Part shown: one piece after another, positions 24,261 to 37,159 of the stretch
Layout: each line of letters starts with the position of its first letter
How positions within the stretch are numbered: the stretch's first letter is position 1
From: Cricetulus griseus
Lineage: Eukaryota; Chordata; Mammalia; Rodentia; Cricetidae
Assembly: GCF_003668045.3 (NCBI RefSeq)
Contig: NC_048597.1
Coordinates: 23,791,960 to 23,855,959 of the forward strand
Length of the DNA: 64,000 nt
Reading direction: 5' to 3'
Position numbers and translations under genes: made by a program
Notes under the pieces: model-generated
Databases searched by the model: none
The model's input: only the letters and a program-made list of their open reading frames with translations
What the model was told of the DNA's origin: nothing

Positions 24261-27200
24261 CAGTAGATTTTCAATGTGAAAAAATCAAAGTCTATGAAGC
24301 AGTGTTTATATTAATTACTGTATAGAGCAACAAAATACATACATATTTTCAAAATATTGCACTGAACATGTATGTTTACAATTCTTATTTATCAATATTG
24401 TTTCATTCCTATTTGCAGTGAAATATTTGGGGAAAGTGTGTAGGACACGCACAAAAAATTATTTCTTTGGAATTCTTCAGTTAAAAAGAAACTACATAGA
24501 TATAGTAAAGCTAATATCTAAGATAGGTATCACCAAATAAGATGTCATAAGCATCTTCTGTAGCTTTAGGAAATCCTGCGCTACCCTGGCTGGTCCAAGA
24601 TCACTGCAAGCTTCTAAGTTCAGCTTTCTCTCTTATGTCTTGAGGAGTCTGAACACACCAATTTTGCTTAACGTATATTCTGTCAACACTCTTTTCTGCA
24701 TCAGTAAAAGAATCAAAAATAGCATCCAGGAGGAACTCTGACTCCTCCTTAATAAGAAACAAATGGCTGGCCCGACTGCAAGAGCTGAGATTGTTATCCA
24801 GTTGGAAGACTGGGATTAAAGCTAGAAAGTAAATATCACAGGTAAATTTACATATGCGTCTACATTGTAATGCTCTACTGTGTGTTGTCTGAGGCACATA
24901 TTATTTCATTTTGAGCTGGCTTTATGGAGAGATTTACACCATGTTTTCTGCTCTTAAAGAGCTGCTGCTTATCCTCCAATAGTGACTGAAGTGAAAATCT
25001 AAATGTCCCTCTTCAGGGCCATTCAAATGACCTTGACATGTTTTCATTTGTTTCCATTCTCCAGAAGGAATGTGTTCCATTCCAGGAAGCACATAAAACT
25101 TACTGGCTTTTGAAATATTATCTTTGTTTTTGCTTCTTTTCTTCCTGTCACCAAAAAACAAGATAAAGTGGCATAAGTCTCTTCTTTTTCCCCTCTTCAA
25201 GATGGACTGCCATTTTACAAATATTAGCAGTCCCTAACTTGAAAAAAATTAAATGTCTACCTCATAGCATATAGAATTCAACAAGAAAAGCACCAAACTG
25301 TTCTGCACATTAAATATGTCCTGCCTTGACAGTAACTTTTTCTTTAGCCAAGGTTGATGTTATAATAACTTAAAATACAGAAGCTCAATCATAAAGAGTA
25401 TTATATAACTAGCAGCCTTAGAAAGCCATTGGTGGGATGAGAGTAAGGTAGAGTTTTACACAGTCTGATGAATGTTTTTAATGAGTTATTAGGCATTTTA
25501 ATCTAACAAAAACCTGGAATCTATGCTAAACAGCTAAAAAAGATATACGGGCTTTAGATGAGTATTTCTATATTATGGAACTTAATTTACTTTCAAGAAC
25601 TCTTTTAATTATTAACAGCTTGTACATAATAAAAATATAATGTCAGTTATAGCTACCTGTTTGAACTAGTGAGGTACTCCATTGCTTAATCACAATATAA
25701 AACTGTTCTCTGAGAATATTTATTGTAAGTATAGTTCAACTTAGGAAGAACACTCAATTTTCTAGAGGGGATGAATACTTAAGTTAGAGAACAAAGCAGT
25801 AAATGGATAAGAACGGTTCATAGTATACTTTTATAATTAATATTAACCTTTTCCATGTCCTTCCTATTAAAACTGTCATTAATATTTTTAACTTGTGGTG
25901 AAAGTCCATGCATTCTGACTAGACATTTTTCTTTTGTTTACTGATGACCAGTGGTGTAGTTTGCTGCCCCTTCTTGAGCCTTAGGCACTCTTGGCAGCAT
26001 TACAGCCAGTGACTTTCACAATACCCCCTTGCAAAATTTACTGAAGCTAATGGTCCTCCAATTTTAATGTGTACTAGAGCTAGTGGAAGAACTACAAACC
26101 TAAATGGCAATTATTCTAGTGTGAAATCTGGGTAGGTCTACAGAGTGCCTTGTGGGTCTACAGTTTGCTAAGTAGGTCTACAGTATGTTCAGGGTTCTGC
26201 CTTTGTACTCATGCCACCACTCTTATTTGGAAACTCATTGCCATAAGCTTATCAAAGGTGACATATTTCATGTTGGAAACAGTCCATATATGAAATCCAC
26301 ATTCTCTTATCTTAAACAGATGAATCTATTGGGCCATCTTGGCTTCAGCTTTTCTAATGGGGTTCACCGAAACATTTGTTTTCACCGTAATTGAACCTAA
26401 ACAATTCCCTCTATCCAATGCTATATCTAGTCCCTCTATATAGTTATTGATTCTGTGGGTGCTACGAGAAACCACTGATCACCTAAACATATCTATCTAA
26501 CATATTAATACTTTCTAGTATTTCATGAATGCCATTCAAACTTATGTCTACTCATTTGCATTATCTCTAGACTAGATGAAGAAAATTTCTGTCTTCTTCC
26601 GACTGAATGCTCCAAGAAGAAAAATTACAAAAAAAAATCATAATATCCTGCTCCCAACAAGCTCTTCATATCTTTCAATAGCACAAGAAAGCTTATCTAA
26701 GTAGTTTTCTCTCTTGGTCTCTGCACTAAAATATTCTGTATTTTTTGCTACCTCCTGCTTTATATCCTGACATATTGTCAGAAGAAGTTTATTGGCTGGT
26801 TTTACACAAAACATGACAAAGCCATCCTCCACATCTTGATTTTCCTCTTATTTAGATCTCTTGGTATCAAGTCATATTGATTATATCTACAAAATATCTC
26901 TTCACTTTTCAAACTTTCTCCTTCCCACAAAACCATTTATAAGAGCCATTCATGGACACTAGAGATACAAACACAGTTTTCAGTTCTCATTAAACTTCCT
27001 CACTAGATTTAGCTTATAAAAGATCACAGTCCTTTGTTGGAACAACCTGTGGCACAGGATGGTGGAGCAGCTTGATGGCACAAGATGGGTATTGCAAAGA
27101 ATTAGTGACACTGTTCCATAGTCAAGAAGGAGCAGCTCCATGGGTAGTGATCTCTTCATTCTCCAAAGTCAGAGAAAGTAGGAGAAATAAATTCAAATAC

Positions 27201-29580
27201 TAAAATGTGATAGAGCTATAGTGTGTCATATAGCTCTAAGATAGGAATGCTGTATCACAATATCACAGTAAGATTGTGTACCACATATTAAAAAATACAG
27301 TCCAAACCTCAGGTATTTCTTAATACTGAGAGAAACCATTCATATACCCCACTGAAAATGGGACATATACCAACACTAAGTCACAAGTAAAGGAAAAAAT
27401 CTATACCTCCATTGATGTTACCAGGAAAGAATCAAATAGTGTGTGTACTTCTATATGCTCCCAAATCAACCAGATACACTGGTAGGAGACCTAGCTTAAA
27501 ATTTTTGATGTGTGCCATAAAAGTGTAACAATAGGTAGATTGAAAACATGTGTTGAGCTAAAATGGATTTTCTATCTTTAATTATAAAGTTATTTTACTT
27601 AATATATGACAATATTCTGCATTGCATTTCACCCTCACCCTCCATTAAAATATTATGTCCTGTCATTATAGCTTAAGAGGATTATAAGGTGATTTCTAAA
27701 AATATAGCACAGGTTATCTTAAGAAGCTTGGGTCAAAAACAATGTGATTATGTGCTAATATTTTTGGAACTAAGTATTTAACTCCTCATTTCTCTTTAGT
27801 ACAAAGATGATAGTATATTGATGTATGTCACTCATCAATGTCACACAGTCACACAAATTGTCTTCTGCTTCTCACTTATTAAACTAGTGTTCTTTGTGTT
27901 TTTGTATTTAAACACTGAGCTAACAGTTTTCAAAAATATATAAAAAAAGAAAATATTAACAAGGTATAAACATATACTAAAGTATGGCCCTTTCTGGGTA
28001 AATGTGTAACTAAGAAGGAAATAAACTCCATTTAATCATCTGTGCTTGTTTTTTTTCTTTTATGAAGTAAATGGAAACATCTTCTGTATGCCTACCGTGT
28101 TTATTCCTATGCTAAACAGATGCTGAGGATGAAAATTTGAACAAGATAGAATTTTTGCTAGCTTATCAAAATTGACTGCCTAACCCTGGAAACATTAGGT
28201 TATAAACATTAATTATGCAATCTGTGTCTTTATGTTGTGGGAAAGTTAAGTCAGGTTTATTATTGCTGTGGAGGAGCCTGCACAGTAGAAATTGTGAAGG
28301 TGTCTTCACAAAAAGGTAACGGCAAGACACTAACTACTGTTCCATAGGTTTACAAAGTTCTCCCCTCTTCTCTGCTTGAAGTTTTCAAACTGAGAGTTAA
28401 ACATGTGTGAGAAATAGAAGAACATTGGCCAGTGTAGCCCAAACTCTCTCTCAGGTCCTTTGTCCTAAGAAATTATATGTCCTTTTATGTTTTATCAGAA
28501 TGGTTCATATGCTCCCTGTCTGTTAAACTCAGTTCTATTTTAGGGAACATCATTAAGAGCCTTTTTTTTTTTTTTACCTTAAAAACATTATGTCAAGGAA
28601 GAAAAGTTACCAAACTGTTAGTCACAGTCTAGGACACATCATTATTACATTACAATGAAACGTATTGAATTTCCTGAAAATAATCCTTAAAATGCAAGTC
28701 AGTCAAAGTGTTTCTTTATGCCCCCTATGTACACAATAATCCTAAAATTCCATGTAATTTAAACAAAATTATATGGCTCTATAAGTTTATGCATAATATT
28801 CACAAAATAATTTCCATGTTTATTATTTTGTTAAGTTGGAAAAGTTAAAATGATGAGGGTTATCTTAGAATATCTTTGCGATTATGATTCCTTCCATCTG
28901 GAAGGGAGATTAAAAGAACAAAAAATGATTAGCCATTTATTTCCAAATATTCACATACACTGAGAGTCTGATTGGATTTTTCTATAATTATCCAGATGTC
29001 GAACATATGTAGAATAAACTTTAAAATTAGAATAAGTGACCCTGAGTAGGTCAGAGGTTGGGTAAGCAGCAGCTGACCTTTTTAGAGGTATTGATGTGTT
29101 TAATGACATCGACTCCATTATCAGTGGCAAACTTCACCATCCTGAACTAGTATGTAGTAACTGTATAATGGCTCTCTGCCACTTACCCTTCTAAGTTCCT
29201 TTTCTTATTAACTTTTCAGAATTCTCTCACACAAAAGAGTTTGATCATGCTCAGTGTGAGCCCTCCCAGGAGACCTGTCATTTTAAGCCGTTAATTAAAC
29301 CGAACAGTCTTTTACTTTACAAGTTTGCAAAATGTATTCAAAAGAAAATGGAAGGAGGTTTTCTAAGGAGGGCACTTCCTCAGCCTAAACATGTGACTAC
29401 CCATATCATATATTCCCCTAAACACAATGGGGCCCTTACTTTGCAAAACTACATTAAGTAAAGGCAATTCTAATTTTAACATTTACCACTGTGAGCATCA
29501 TAGCTACAACTTGCCTTCATGATGATTTTCTTTTATCCCTAAGAGATTTGTATATTTTAATCAAAAAAGAGAGAATAAAC
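24261..29580. other. Unique AT-rich DNA, no gene recognised
   Basis: The longest repeat-poor part of the window, over 5 kb. I see no named repeat, exon or RNA gene. It holds a three-copy ~20-bp repeat (26134-26183) and T runs (28561-28573). Frames at 24601-24897 and 24934-25200 on the minus strand have no recognisable family motif. Confidence 0.45.
26134..26183. repeat. Three-copy ~20-bp imperfect minisatellite
   Basis: GGTCTACAG recurs at 26134, 26155 and 26175, with partly similar spacers. Confidence 0.7.
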
Positions 29581-29588
29581 ATGTGTAT

Positions 29589-29780
29589 ATCGGGTTGGAG
29601 AGGTGGCTTAGAGGTTAAGAGCACTGACTGCTCTTCCAGAGGTCCTGAGTTCAGTTCCCAGCAACCACATGGTGGCTCACAACCAGCAATTATGAGATCT
29701 GGTGCCCTCTTCTGGTGTGCAGATATACATGGAAGCAGAATGTTGTATAAATAATAAATAAATAAAATCTTCTAAAAAAA
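29589..29780 (+). mobile_element. B2 SINE
   Basis: Good B2 match: GGGTTGGAGAGGTGGCTTAG, AGAGCACTGACTGCTCTTCC, AGAGGTCCTGAGTTCAGTTC, CCAGCAACCACATGGTGGCT, ATGAGATCTGGTGCCCTCTT and a tail with AATAAATAAATAAAATCTTC. The repeat ATGTGTAT at 29581-29588 and 29781-29788 is the target duplication. Confidence 0.97.
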
Positions 29781-29934
29781 ATGTGTATGTCTTACAGATG
29801 AACAAACCAAGGCCATTGTATTGGCATATATAAAATGAAATAATTATATAAATAATGAATACATGTTATGATTTGAATATGAAATGACTTCTTCAGGCTC
29901 ATATAGAGGGTGCTTAGTTTCTAGGTATTGGGTG

Positions 29935-30430
29935 TCGTGACCCGACTTGTCTCAGCTTTAACCCACGACGGCCATGAGATTTGGCCTGAGTGGGGGTGTG
30001 TGGACCTGGAAGCTCCCAGCAACCCAATGTTGATAAAGATCAAACACAGGCATCTTGTTATCTTTAGAGAGCTCTCAGTTCCATGTTGTGGAACTAGAGT
30101 CATTTCTTTATTAGCCATCTTTTCTGGTGTTTCTTAACCATCCTGCCAATACCACAAGGAAAACCATTTCCCTCTTTGTTCTCTCTCTGCTCTGTCTCTT
30201 TTCCTCCTAACCTTCCATCCTCACAAGTTATTCACACACCTCTCGCTCCTCCGCCCAGGTGAGGGCCTATTCAGATGCTTAGGCACATACAGATGCAAAT
30301 AAGAGGCATATTACCCTGAGGCCATGGTAAACAGTAGTAGCCTTACTGGCATTAACAATACAATAGCGGGCCAGAGCTTTCCTGTGCTCCATGTTTAGTG
30401 AAACCAAAGGCTGGATCTCAAAATATTCTA
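29935..30430 (-). mobile_element. Probable LTR or ERV end fragment, antisense
   Basis: Read on the minus strand: CTCTGGCCCGCTATTGTATT, an octamer-like TTATTTGCAT, a purine-rich GAGGAAAAGAGACAGAGCAG, ATGGCTAATAAAGAAATGAC (AATAAA), then GGGTTGCTGGGAGCTTCCAG. This is an LTR-like order with more CpG than its surroundings, and I recall similar sequence in rodent class II LTRs. Ends and family are unsure. Confidence 0.4.
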
Positions 30431-30815
30431 TAGCGGAAAGATTTTGGTCCCCCACAGTTGGGCTCTTGAGAAATGGCTGTTGGCTCCAAAGTCTCTGATT
30501 TACTCAATGGATTAATCCCTTGACAGATTCATTAAATGATGGCATTATTAGAAGATGAGAAAAGTAGGAGGAGGAGTGTGGTACAAGGAAGTAAGCCACC
30601 GGGGCATGCTCTGGAAATGTATATCTTGTTCCCTCCCTTCTCTTTACTCTTCCTGCCACCACGGGGAGCCACTTTTCTCTGCAACTTGTTCCTCATGGTG
30701 ATACTCTGCCTTCTCCGGGCTCAGGCTCAGAGAACACCATGGTGGACTACAACTGGGAGTCAAAATTTCCCTTCTTTCAAGAAGTGTACGTCAGGTGTTG
30801 TGACATGGAAATGAG
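30431..30815 (+). mobile_element. Probable MaLR-type LTR, sense
   Basis: TTTTGGTCCCCCACAGTTGG, TCAATGGATTAATCCCTTGA, CTCTTCCTGCCACCACGG and a GTCAAAATTTCCCTTCTTTC, TACGTCAGGTGTTGTGACA end follow the order of mammalian-apparent LTR (ORR1/MLT1-like) elements. It is diverged and could be another ERVL-type LTR. Confidence 0.5.
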
Positions 30816-33586
30816 CATCTGTGTGTAAAAAGGAAGGGCTGGGTGGTTGAAACAGATTGCTTGCATTTTGTGTCTACTACAAAATTCCATGGATACTCAA
30901 AATGCTTAAAGCAAATCATTCTGATAGTGCCTGAGGTGGTAAGTGCTCTCACTGTCTGAGAGAGAATGGAAACTACAGCTCTTCCTAAGAATATCTTCCT
31001 AGGGGTTCAGTATTGCTAGCTGTTGGTTTCATACGAGGCCTTCAGTAAGCACCATTTGATATTGTAAATGAACAACACTGTTCTAGTGGGCCAGCAAGCT
31101 ACTTGACTGACAGCTAACAAATCTATCCCCTTTCATTTGTTGCCTTAAGCATGAAGCTGTCAATTAGGCAGCCTCTTCTTTGTCAACCAGTCAGATTATT
31201 TATCATCACGGCAGCCTGGCTACCCGGAACACTGCATGCATTTCCCAAGGAAACTCCATGGCACTTGCAAGTAACACTATGACCATGACTGCCGCTAAAG
31301 CCACAACCTCTGCTTTAGTAACCTACACTCGAGGGATGAACATTATGGCACCACCTCCTTGAGACTTCTTCATCCATGACAAGCCTAGGTGGAGAAACTT
31401 TGCAGCAATTCTCAGTCAGTACCAATCCCTTTGAGGCTCAATAAAAAGTTTGTTGTTAATACATATATGGGGCTTGACATTTGTGTAACCAGGAGAAACT
31501 CACAAACAAGTATGGGGTTGGTGGGACAGGAAGGGTACAAGAATGGTATCCTCTATATGGGCTATGTAAGCAGGCTATTTTTTTTTCTCTTGGTAGTACA
31601 TGAAACTTTCTTTCCCCATTTCCTGAACATAAGCCCCCTAAAATGTCTCCTCTGGATGACCTTTAAATGCCTCCTCTTGGCTTTTGCCACAGGCAGAGAG
31701 AATTAAGCCTGTTATACTTACCAAAAGCAGACAAAACCCTTGCTTTGCGCCTGGTTGGCACTGGACAGCAACAACCAGAGACTAGCTGGAGAATGACTGT
31801 GGAAGTACTCACAGTCTAGAAGAATAAAATACTAAATGGAGCATCTTGGGCTGGGACTCTCTGTCTTTGAAAACCTGGAGTCCTAAGCCTTAGTTCTAAA
31901 TGCCTAGAACCCAAGCCACTTATCTTGTGCACATGCAACCATAAGTTGATTCTTAGTACCTACAGCTACTAACCTCTAGGGTAGTCTAACACCAAGTAGA
32001 GCACAGCTGGATCCTGGAAACCTGAATGGGACAACAATGGAGTCAAAAAGTGCAGGACAAATGCTAGGAAAGGAAGGCTGGGATGATCTGATGGGCTGTG
32101 CTTTTTCTGATGGAGCAGTACCCACTACAGCAGCAACCCAGAAGCTCAGCTTCTGTATTAAGACCATGGTAAAGGCTTAGCTAGTATCAGGAAGAGGTCT
32201 CTGCAGAGGAGCAGTTTCCTGTTCTGGTCATTCAGGAGGATGAAGCTGCTATTGCTAGTTTTTACATATACTCCTAACACCTGCATATGGACCAGATTTG
32301 TCCATTTCTATGGGTCTGAGTCAATCAGGTCCTTGTCAATAATACACATGCACTTGGGAATTCATTCACACCTTAGACACTCACTCAGGAGGTTTTCTGC
32401 TCCCCGAAGATTGAAGGTTAGTTCATTAATGTCAGAACCCAAGGCAAACACCCAAGGAATTCCTCCTTGTGTAAGGAACAAAAGAACCCACAGACATCCC
32501 TTTATCCCAGTGGTATGGCTGGAGCAATTGAGACTTCACGTTTATTACTCCTTAAAATAGATGTTTGCAAGGTTGCCATGGAGATTAATAAAAAAATTTA
32601 ATATTGTTAATATTACAACTGTAGTAATTCCATTGGTTAATATATTATCTCACTTATCTTTGAAGAGAAAATCTGATAAATAAGACAGGTAAATGGATCA
32701 TTAATTCCCAAGAAGAACTAAGAAACAAGTTATAAGAATGTTAGGACCTGGTTTTTAAAAACTGTTGAGAAAAATCTGAGAGATTTTTTTTGTTGAAACC
32801 ATCTCTAAAAACCTGAAGACAGAAACTCAAACATTATTTGTAAATACTTCCTTCCAAACTCTACATGGAAATCATTATTAGGCCATTTGTCAGTGGGAAA
32901 AAATTTAGTTCACAGTGACTAAAAAAAAATGCTTCTTAAGAATTCTCACCTACAGTTTCATAGAACACATCTAAATAAGTCAGTAGCAGAAGTGTGGGTG
33001 GGTTGCTAGGAAATTCTGCAGCTTAAAGTGCCTATGTGATAGCTCAGAAAATGTGGATTCAGCTACAAAGTAAATTACAAGATATAAGTGGACAAATCCA
33101 GCCATAGGTATTCATTTTTGAGACATCTCAACTACCAACTGTACAGAATAACACACTAGTAAGCTCATAATAACCTCATGACCTATGCTGAAGATACTCA
33201 TAAGAGAGCCAGGAAAAGGGTATCACTCAACAAGAATATTCATTGCCATCCCTTGATCTAGTTGCAACTTAAAGACCCTTTAGTTTAAGCAAATAAGCAG
33301 AATGCTTCCAATATAGAGGTTTGAGCACCAGGGATGTTAAGTTATAAATGAACTGAACTCAATTATTCTTGATCATTTTACTATTTCCATTCCTACTCTT
33401 CTTTTGGAATTTACTTCCCCCAAATATTAAAGTAAACTGAGGTTTTCTTTAACTGTATGCATGGGAAAATATGAATAGTTTTCTACTTGCCCATCTTAGG
33501 ATTTAAACATACTCTAAACACATCTTGGAGACTTTAAGATGTCCATTATGGGTAAAAATAATTAGAATTTGGGATAGTAGCAATCA
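30816..33586. other. Unique DNA, no gene recognised
   Basis: No named repeat or gene is seen in about 2.8 kb. An AATAAA at about 31440 follows an open stretch but no exon structure is apparent. Confidence 0.4.
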
Positions 33587-33960
33587 TGGCTCAGTCAATA
33601 AAGGGCTTGACTTCCAAGCATAAGGAAAGAACTGAGCTCCACCCCAGAGCCCACACTGAAATAAATGCCAGAAGTGGTGGCATTCATTTGTAAAATAAAT
33701 GCCAGAAGTGGTGGCATTCATTTGTAATGCCTGCTCCAGGGAGGTCAAGGTAGGTGGGTCCCTGGGACTCACTGGCCATGCAGACTAGCCTACTTGATGC
33801 CTTCCAGGTCAATCAGAGCATCTGTCTTAGAAAGCAAGGTGGCACCTCCATAGGAATGAGACTCAAGACTGTCATTTGGTCTCCACATGCGCATCCACAC
33901 ACATGTATGCACACTCCACACATATACATGTACCTACACAAAGATGAACACACAGATGCA
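33587..33960 (+). mobile_element. B4 SINE with internal 34-bp duplication
   Basis: An ID-like head (CATGGCTCAGTCAATAAAGG, then CTTCCAAGCATAAGGAA and GAGCTCCACCCCAGAGCCCA) is joined to a B1-like half (GCCAGAAGTGGTGGCATTCA, GTCCCTGGGACTCACTGGCC), which is the B4 plan. A 34-bp unit starting AAATAAATGCCAGAAG is present twice in tandem (33659-33692 and 33693-33726). The tail is CACA-rich. Confidence 0.8.
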
Positions 33961-36049
33961 CACAAATAGAGTTTGCATAAAGAGAATACATTCTTCTTTT
34001 TACTTTTCATCCAAATGGCATTTTATGGGAAGGAAAATCGAAATAGTTTCCTTTATGCAGAAGTCAGGGCTAAGATGCCAAGATTTAAGCCTCAGCCACA
34101 TCTTTACTTCAATTGTCTTTTCACTCTATACAGGTTGGAATTAAGGAGTGACTGGGGGCATTTATGCTGAGATGCCTAAATACATATAGAAAATTGACCT
34201 AGTGAGCCATTTCTCATTTAACTCTTAGAGCATAGCAGGACTGACAGAGTTGCACTTTCATAAGAATGGTCATGAGCTGTGGGTGTCCAAGCAGGACGTG
34301 TTGGCACAAATATTGACTTTCACTATAAGGCACTGACAGCTATTCTGTTTTCCTCCTTAACTCAAAAGAGTTAACTAAATTACCTATTTTTTCCTAAATT
34401 AAACTAAAATACCTAAAACAAACAAGCTTTGAAATTTAAATCAATAATAATGAATGAATTTTATACTGCTTCTATGGTATCACCATTACCTCTAGAGCAC
34501 ACATTATGTTTGTTGAAGACTAGGAAATAATACACCCCAGGGAACCACTCAGGATTGGCTAAAAATTTCTACAGTGCTTTAATGCTTTGATGTCGTTATT
34601 TCATCATTTATTTTGAAAAAGCTGTGATGAAACCTTTTGGAAATCCAGGCTTCTGTGTTTCTTGCACAGACTCTATGGGACAGGGGAATAATTTCATCTA
34701 AGTTTAAATCTTTACTTTTGTAGTTCATCAACCTCATCTGTCACGTCTGTGTCACTGAAATGAGAAAAGCCTTAGAAGGCAGGGAAAAAAATTAAAAACA
34801 AATTAATGTGGGAAGATGATATAAATCAAGTGGCAAAGCCAAGAGTGGATTATCAAAGAGTCTTTCATCAGGAGGGGACACATTTTCCTTTCTCTCAAGA
34901 GGAACCTATTATGTGTTTTGTTTGCACTACTAGCCTTCAAGTGGCATATTAAAGAAATGGATTTGTTAGGATTTGAATGTGTTTTACTCTGATAGGAAAG
35001 AATAGTGTTCCCTCAAATTTAATTTGAAAAGACATACATTTTGAAAGTCTATGCAGACGCTGGCTAGTAATGAGTGCTAAGGAAAACAAATATTATTTTT
35101 AACTTAAGACATGAATGAATCTTGCCTCATAGGAAAAATACAACTATCCTATAAATCTATCTGTAGGCTTCAGAAATTCTTCAGGTTAATATGGCAGTTT
35201 GACATATCTTTTTGTGACAAATGCATGTTGTGTTTATGGAGAATGGACTCAAACCATTAAAACAAGGATAGCCTGTGTTTTCTATGTTTACTTTCCTTTG
35301 GAGTAAACTGCATATACATACCAATGAACTTTTACAGACTCACTCATCTCTCAAGCAATTGGACAGAAGATTGAAGGTGGACAGAAATTTAAACATAAAA
35401 ATAATACTTACCTTATAACTATTCAATTTCTAATTTTTAGCAGAGAAATATAAACACACATGCTGTAATAGCCAAGGAAGAGACTGATTGGGTGTGAGCA
35501 TGCATGTGTGGTGTCAGACAGGGATCACAGGAAGTCTTGTCCAGAGGCCAACTTATTCTTGGCAAGTTCCTGAAGAACATGTTTTTTCTACTGGCTCGGG
35601 CTGTGAGTGAGTCAAATTTAGAGAGTTGGACGAAAGAGAACTTTAATGGGCAGTTTTCCCTGACTAATCAATGGGGAAGTGTGTATAGTTTACTACCTGG
35701 GAGGTAAAGAATAGAAATTTGGACTGGCTATGCCTCAAGGGTAAACAAAAAGGCGTCTTGTGGGAAAGGAGGGCCTTTAAGAGATACTAATTCCTGAACA
35801 CAAAGGGTAGGAGAATCTGCTTAAGGATGGCTTTGTGTCCCAAGGGCAAAAGTAAAATTCAACATCACCAGCCATGATATAAGCTCCACATCTTTCTTCT
35901 GCTCCTGGCCATCTCTGCTGCAAAGGTCTTAGGAGAGCCAGATCTACTGGAAAAAATGGAAGGAAGGCAGGGAATAGAAGGGAAGTCTTCAAAGAAGGCC
36001 CGCTTGGGACAAAGTATATGATCTGAGACTGAACTTTTACAACCGCCTC
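33961..36049. other. Unique DNA, no gene recognised
   Basis: No named repeat or gene seen. Confidence 0.45.
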
Positions 36050-36364
36050 CGTTTGGGACTGAGGATACAGCTCAGCAGGCAGATGCACGTTGCTCCAGCA
36101 TGAGAAACTGAGTTTGAAACCCTAACACCACAGAAAACTCCAGGTGCCATGGCTCACAGCTGCTCCACTGCTGAGGCAGTAGATGAGGCCAACCTGAGGA
36201 GCTTGCTGACCTGATTAATTGAAAGGGTAACATATGGGTTTAATGGAAGTCCCTGTCTCATAAAAATAAGGTCTCAAATGTTAGAGGAAACCAGATTGCA
36301 GACATTTGCCTCTAGCCTCTCATGTTTCATGTTGCCTGGGGAAGACACCAGCATACACACAGGA
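36050..36364 (+). mobile_element. B4 SINE
   Basis: ID-like head (GGGACTGAGGATACAGCTCA, GCAGGCAGATGCACG, AACTGAGTTTGAAACCCTAA) followed by a B1-like half (CCAGGTGCCATGGCTCACAG, GAGGCCAACCTGAGGAGCTT, GTCCCTGTCTCATAAAA) and a CTCTAGCCTCTCATGTTTCA tail part. Confidence 0.8.
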
Positions 36365-36421
36365 TCTCTCTCCCTCCCTCCCTCCCTCCCTCCTCCCTCC
36401 CCCTCCCTCCCTCTCCCCCCT
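36365..36421. repeat. CCCT microsatellite
   Basis: TCCC/CCCT units directly after the B4 tail, probably seeded by it. Confidence 0.95.
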
Positions 36422-36864
36422 TCACTTAAAGATAAACAAAACTAAAAGGGAAATGTGGGGCCATGATATTCCCTGAGCTGATAGACTGTTATTGCCATAG
36501 TCTAATTGGATATTAAAACTGGGAGGCACTTGAGACCCCCTGGCAGCAAGGAGCAAAAGCAAAACAACATACAAGCCGTTGTGTGTATGTTAGAAGGCTT
36601 TTACAGCAGGTGTTCGCTGAGTTGGTCTGGCCTGTATAAGAACAAAAAAAAAAGAAAAAAGAAAAAAAAAAGGCTCGTCTGACATCGCAGTGAGCAAGCA
36701 CACACCAATGATTTTATTATGTCTCAGCTGCCTAGGGGGAGGAGGCATGTGAAATTAAGTGGGTGGTGATTTTTCCCTCCTGGGAAATGCTCCATAAATT
36801 TAAACTGCAGAAACCTTTGAATTCCTCGTGGCTCATTGTCTTAATCAAGAACACCACTTCACAG
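36422..36864. other. Unique DNA, no gene recognised
   Basis: An A-rich run occurs at about 36642-36671; otherwise nothing recognised. Confidence 0.4.
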
Positions 36865-37128
36865 TGCTGTCGCTAGGGAGGAAGCTCAGAGGGAAAAGTG
36901 CTTGCTGCCCAAACATAAGGACATGAGTTCTGATCCCTGGCACCGATGAAAATGCTGGGCATGGTGGTATCATTCTGTAACCCCAAGCTGAATTGGTCAG
37001 CTTCAAGTTCAGTAAGAAATCCTGGTTTAAAACTCAGGTGAAAAACAATAGACGAAGACAGCTGGTGTCTTGAGCAAACAGCCACACCTACACTCACACA
37101 AACATACATGTACATATTGGAGTTCAGC
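36865..37128 (+). mobile_element. B4 SINE
   Basis: Head GCTAGGGAGGAAGCTCAGAG, AGTGCTTGCTGCCCAAACAT, GACATGAGTTCTGATCCCTG, then a B1-like part GCTGGGCATGGTGGTATCAT and a CACACCTACACTCACACA tail. Confidence 0.85.
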
Positions 37129-37159
37129 ACACACACACACAAACACACACATACACACA
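37129..37159. repeat. CA microsatellite in B4 tail
   Basis: CA units with two interruptions, continuous with the B4 tail. Confidence 0.9.

Noticed and set aside
24601..25200. Adjacent minus-strand frames of 98 and 88 residues as candidate exons
   Set aside because: No recognisable domain and no clear splice-site pair linking them.
31180..31706. Small frames at 31180-31362 and 31389-31706 with an AATAAA between, as a possible gene
   Set aside because: No homology recognised, no splice or promoter evidence, and short frames of this kind are common by chance.
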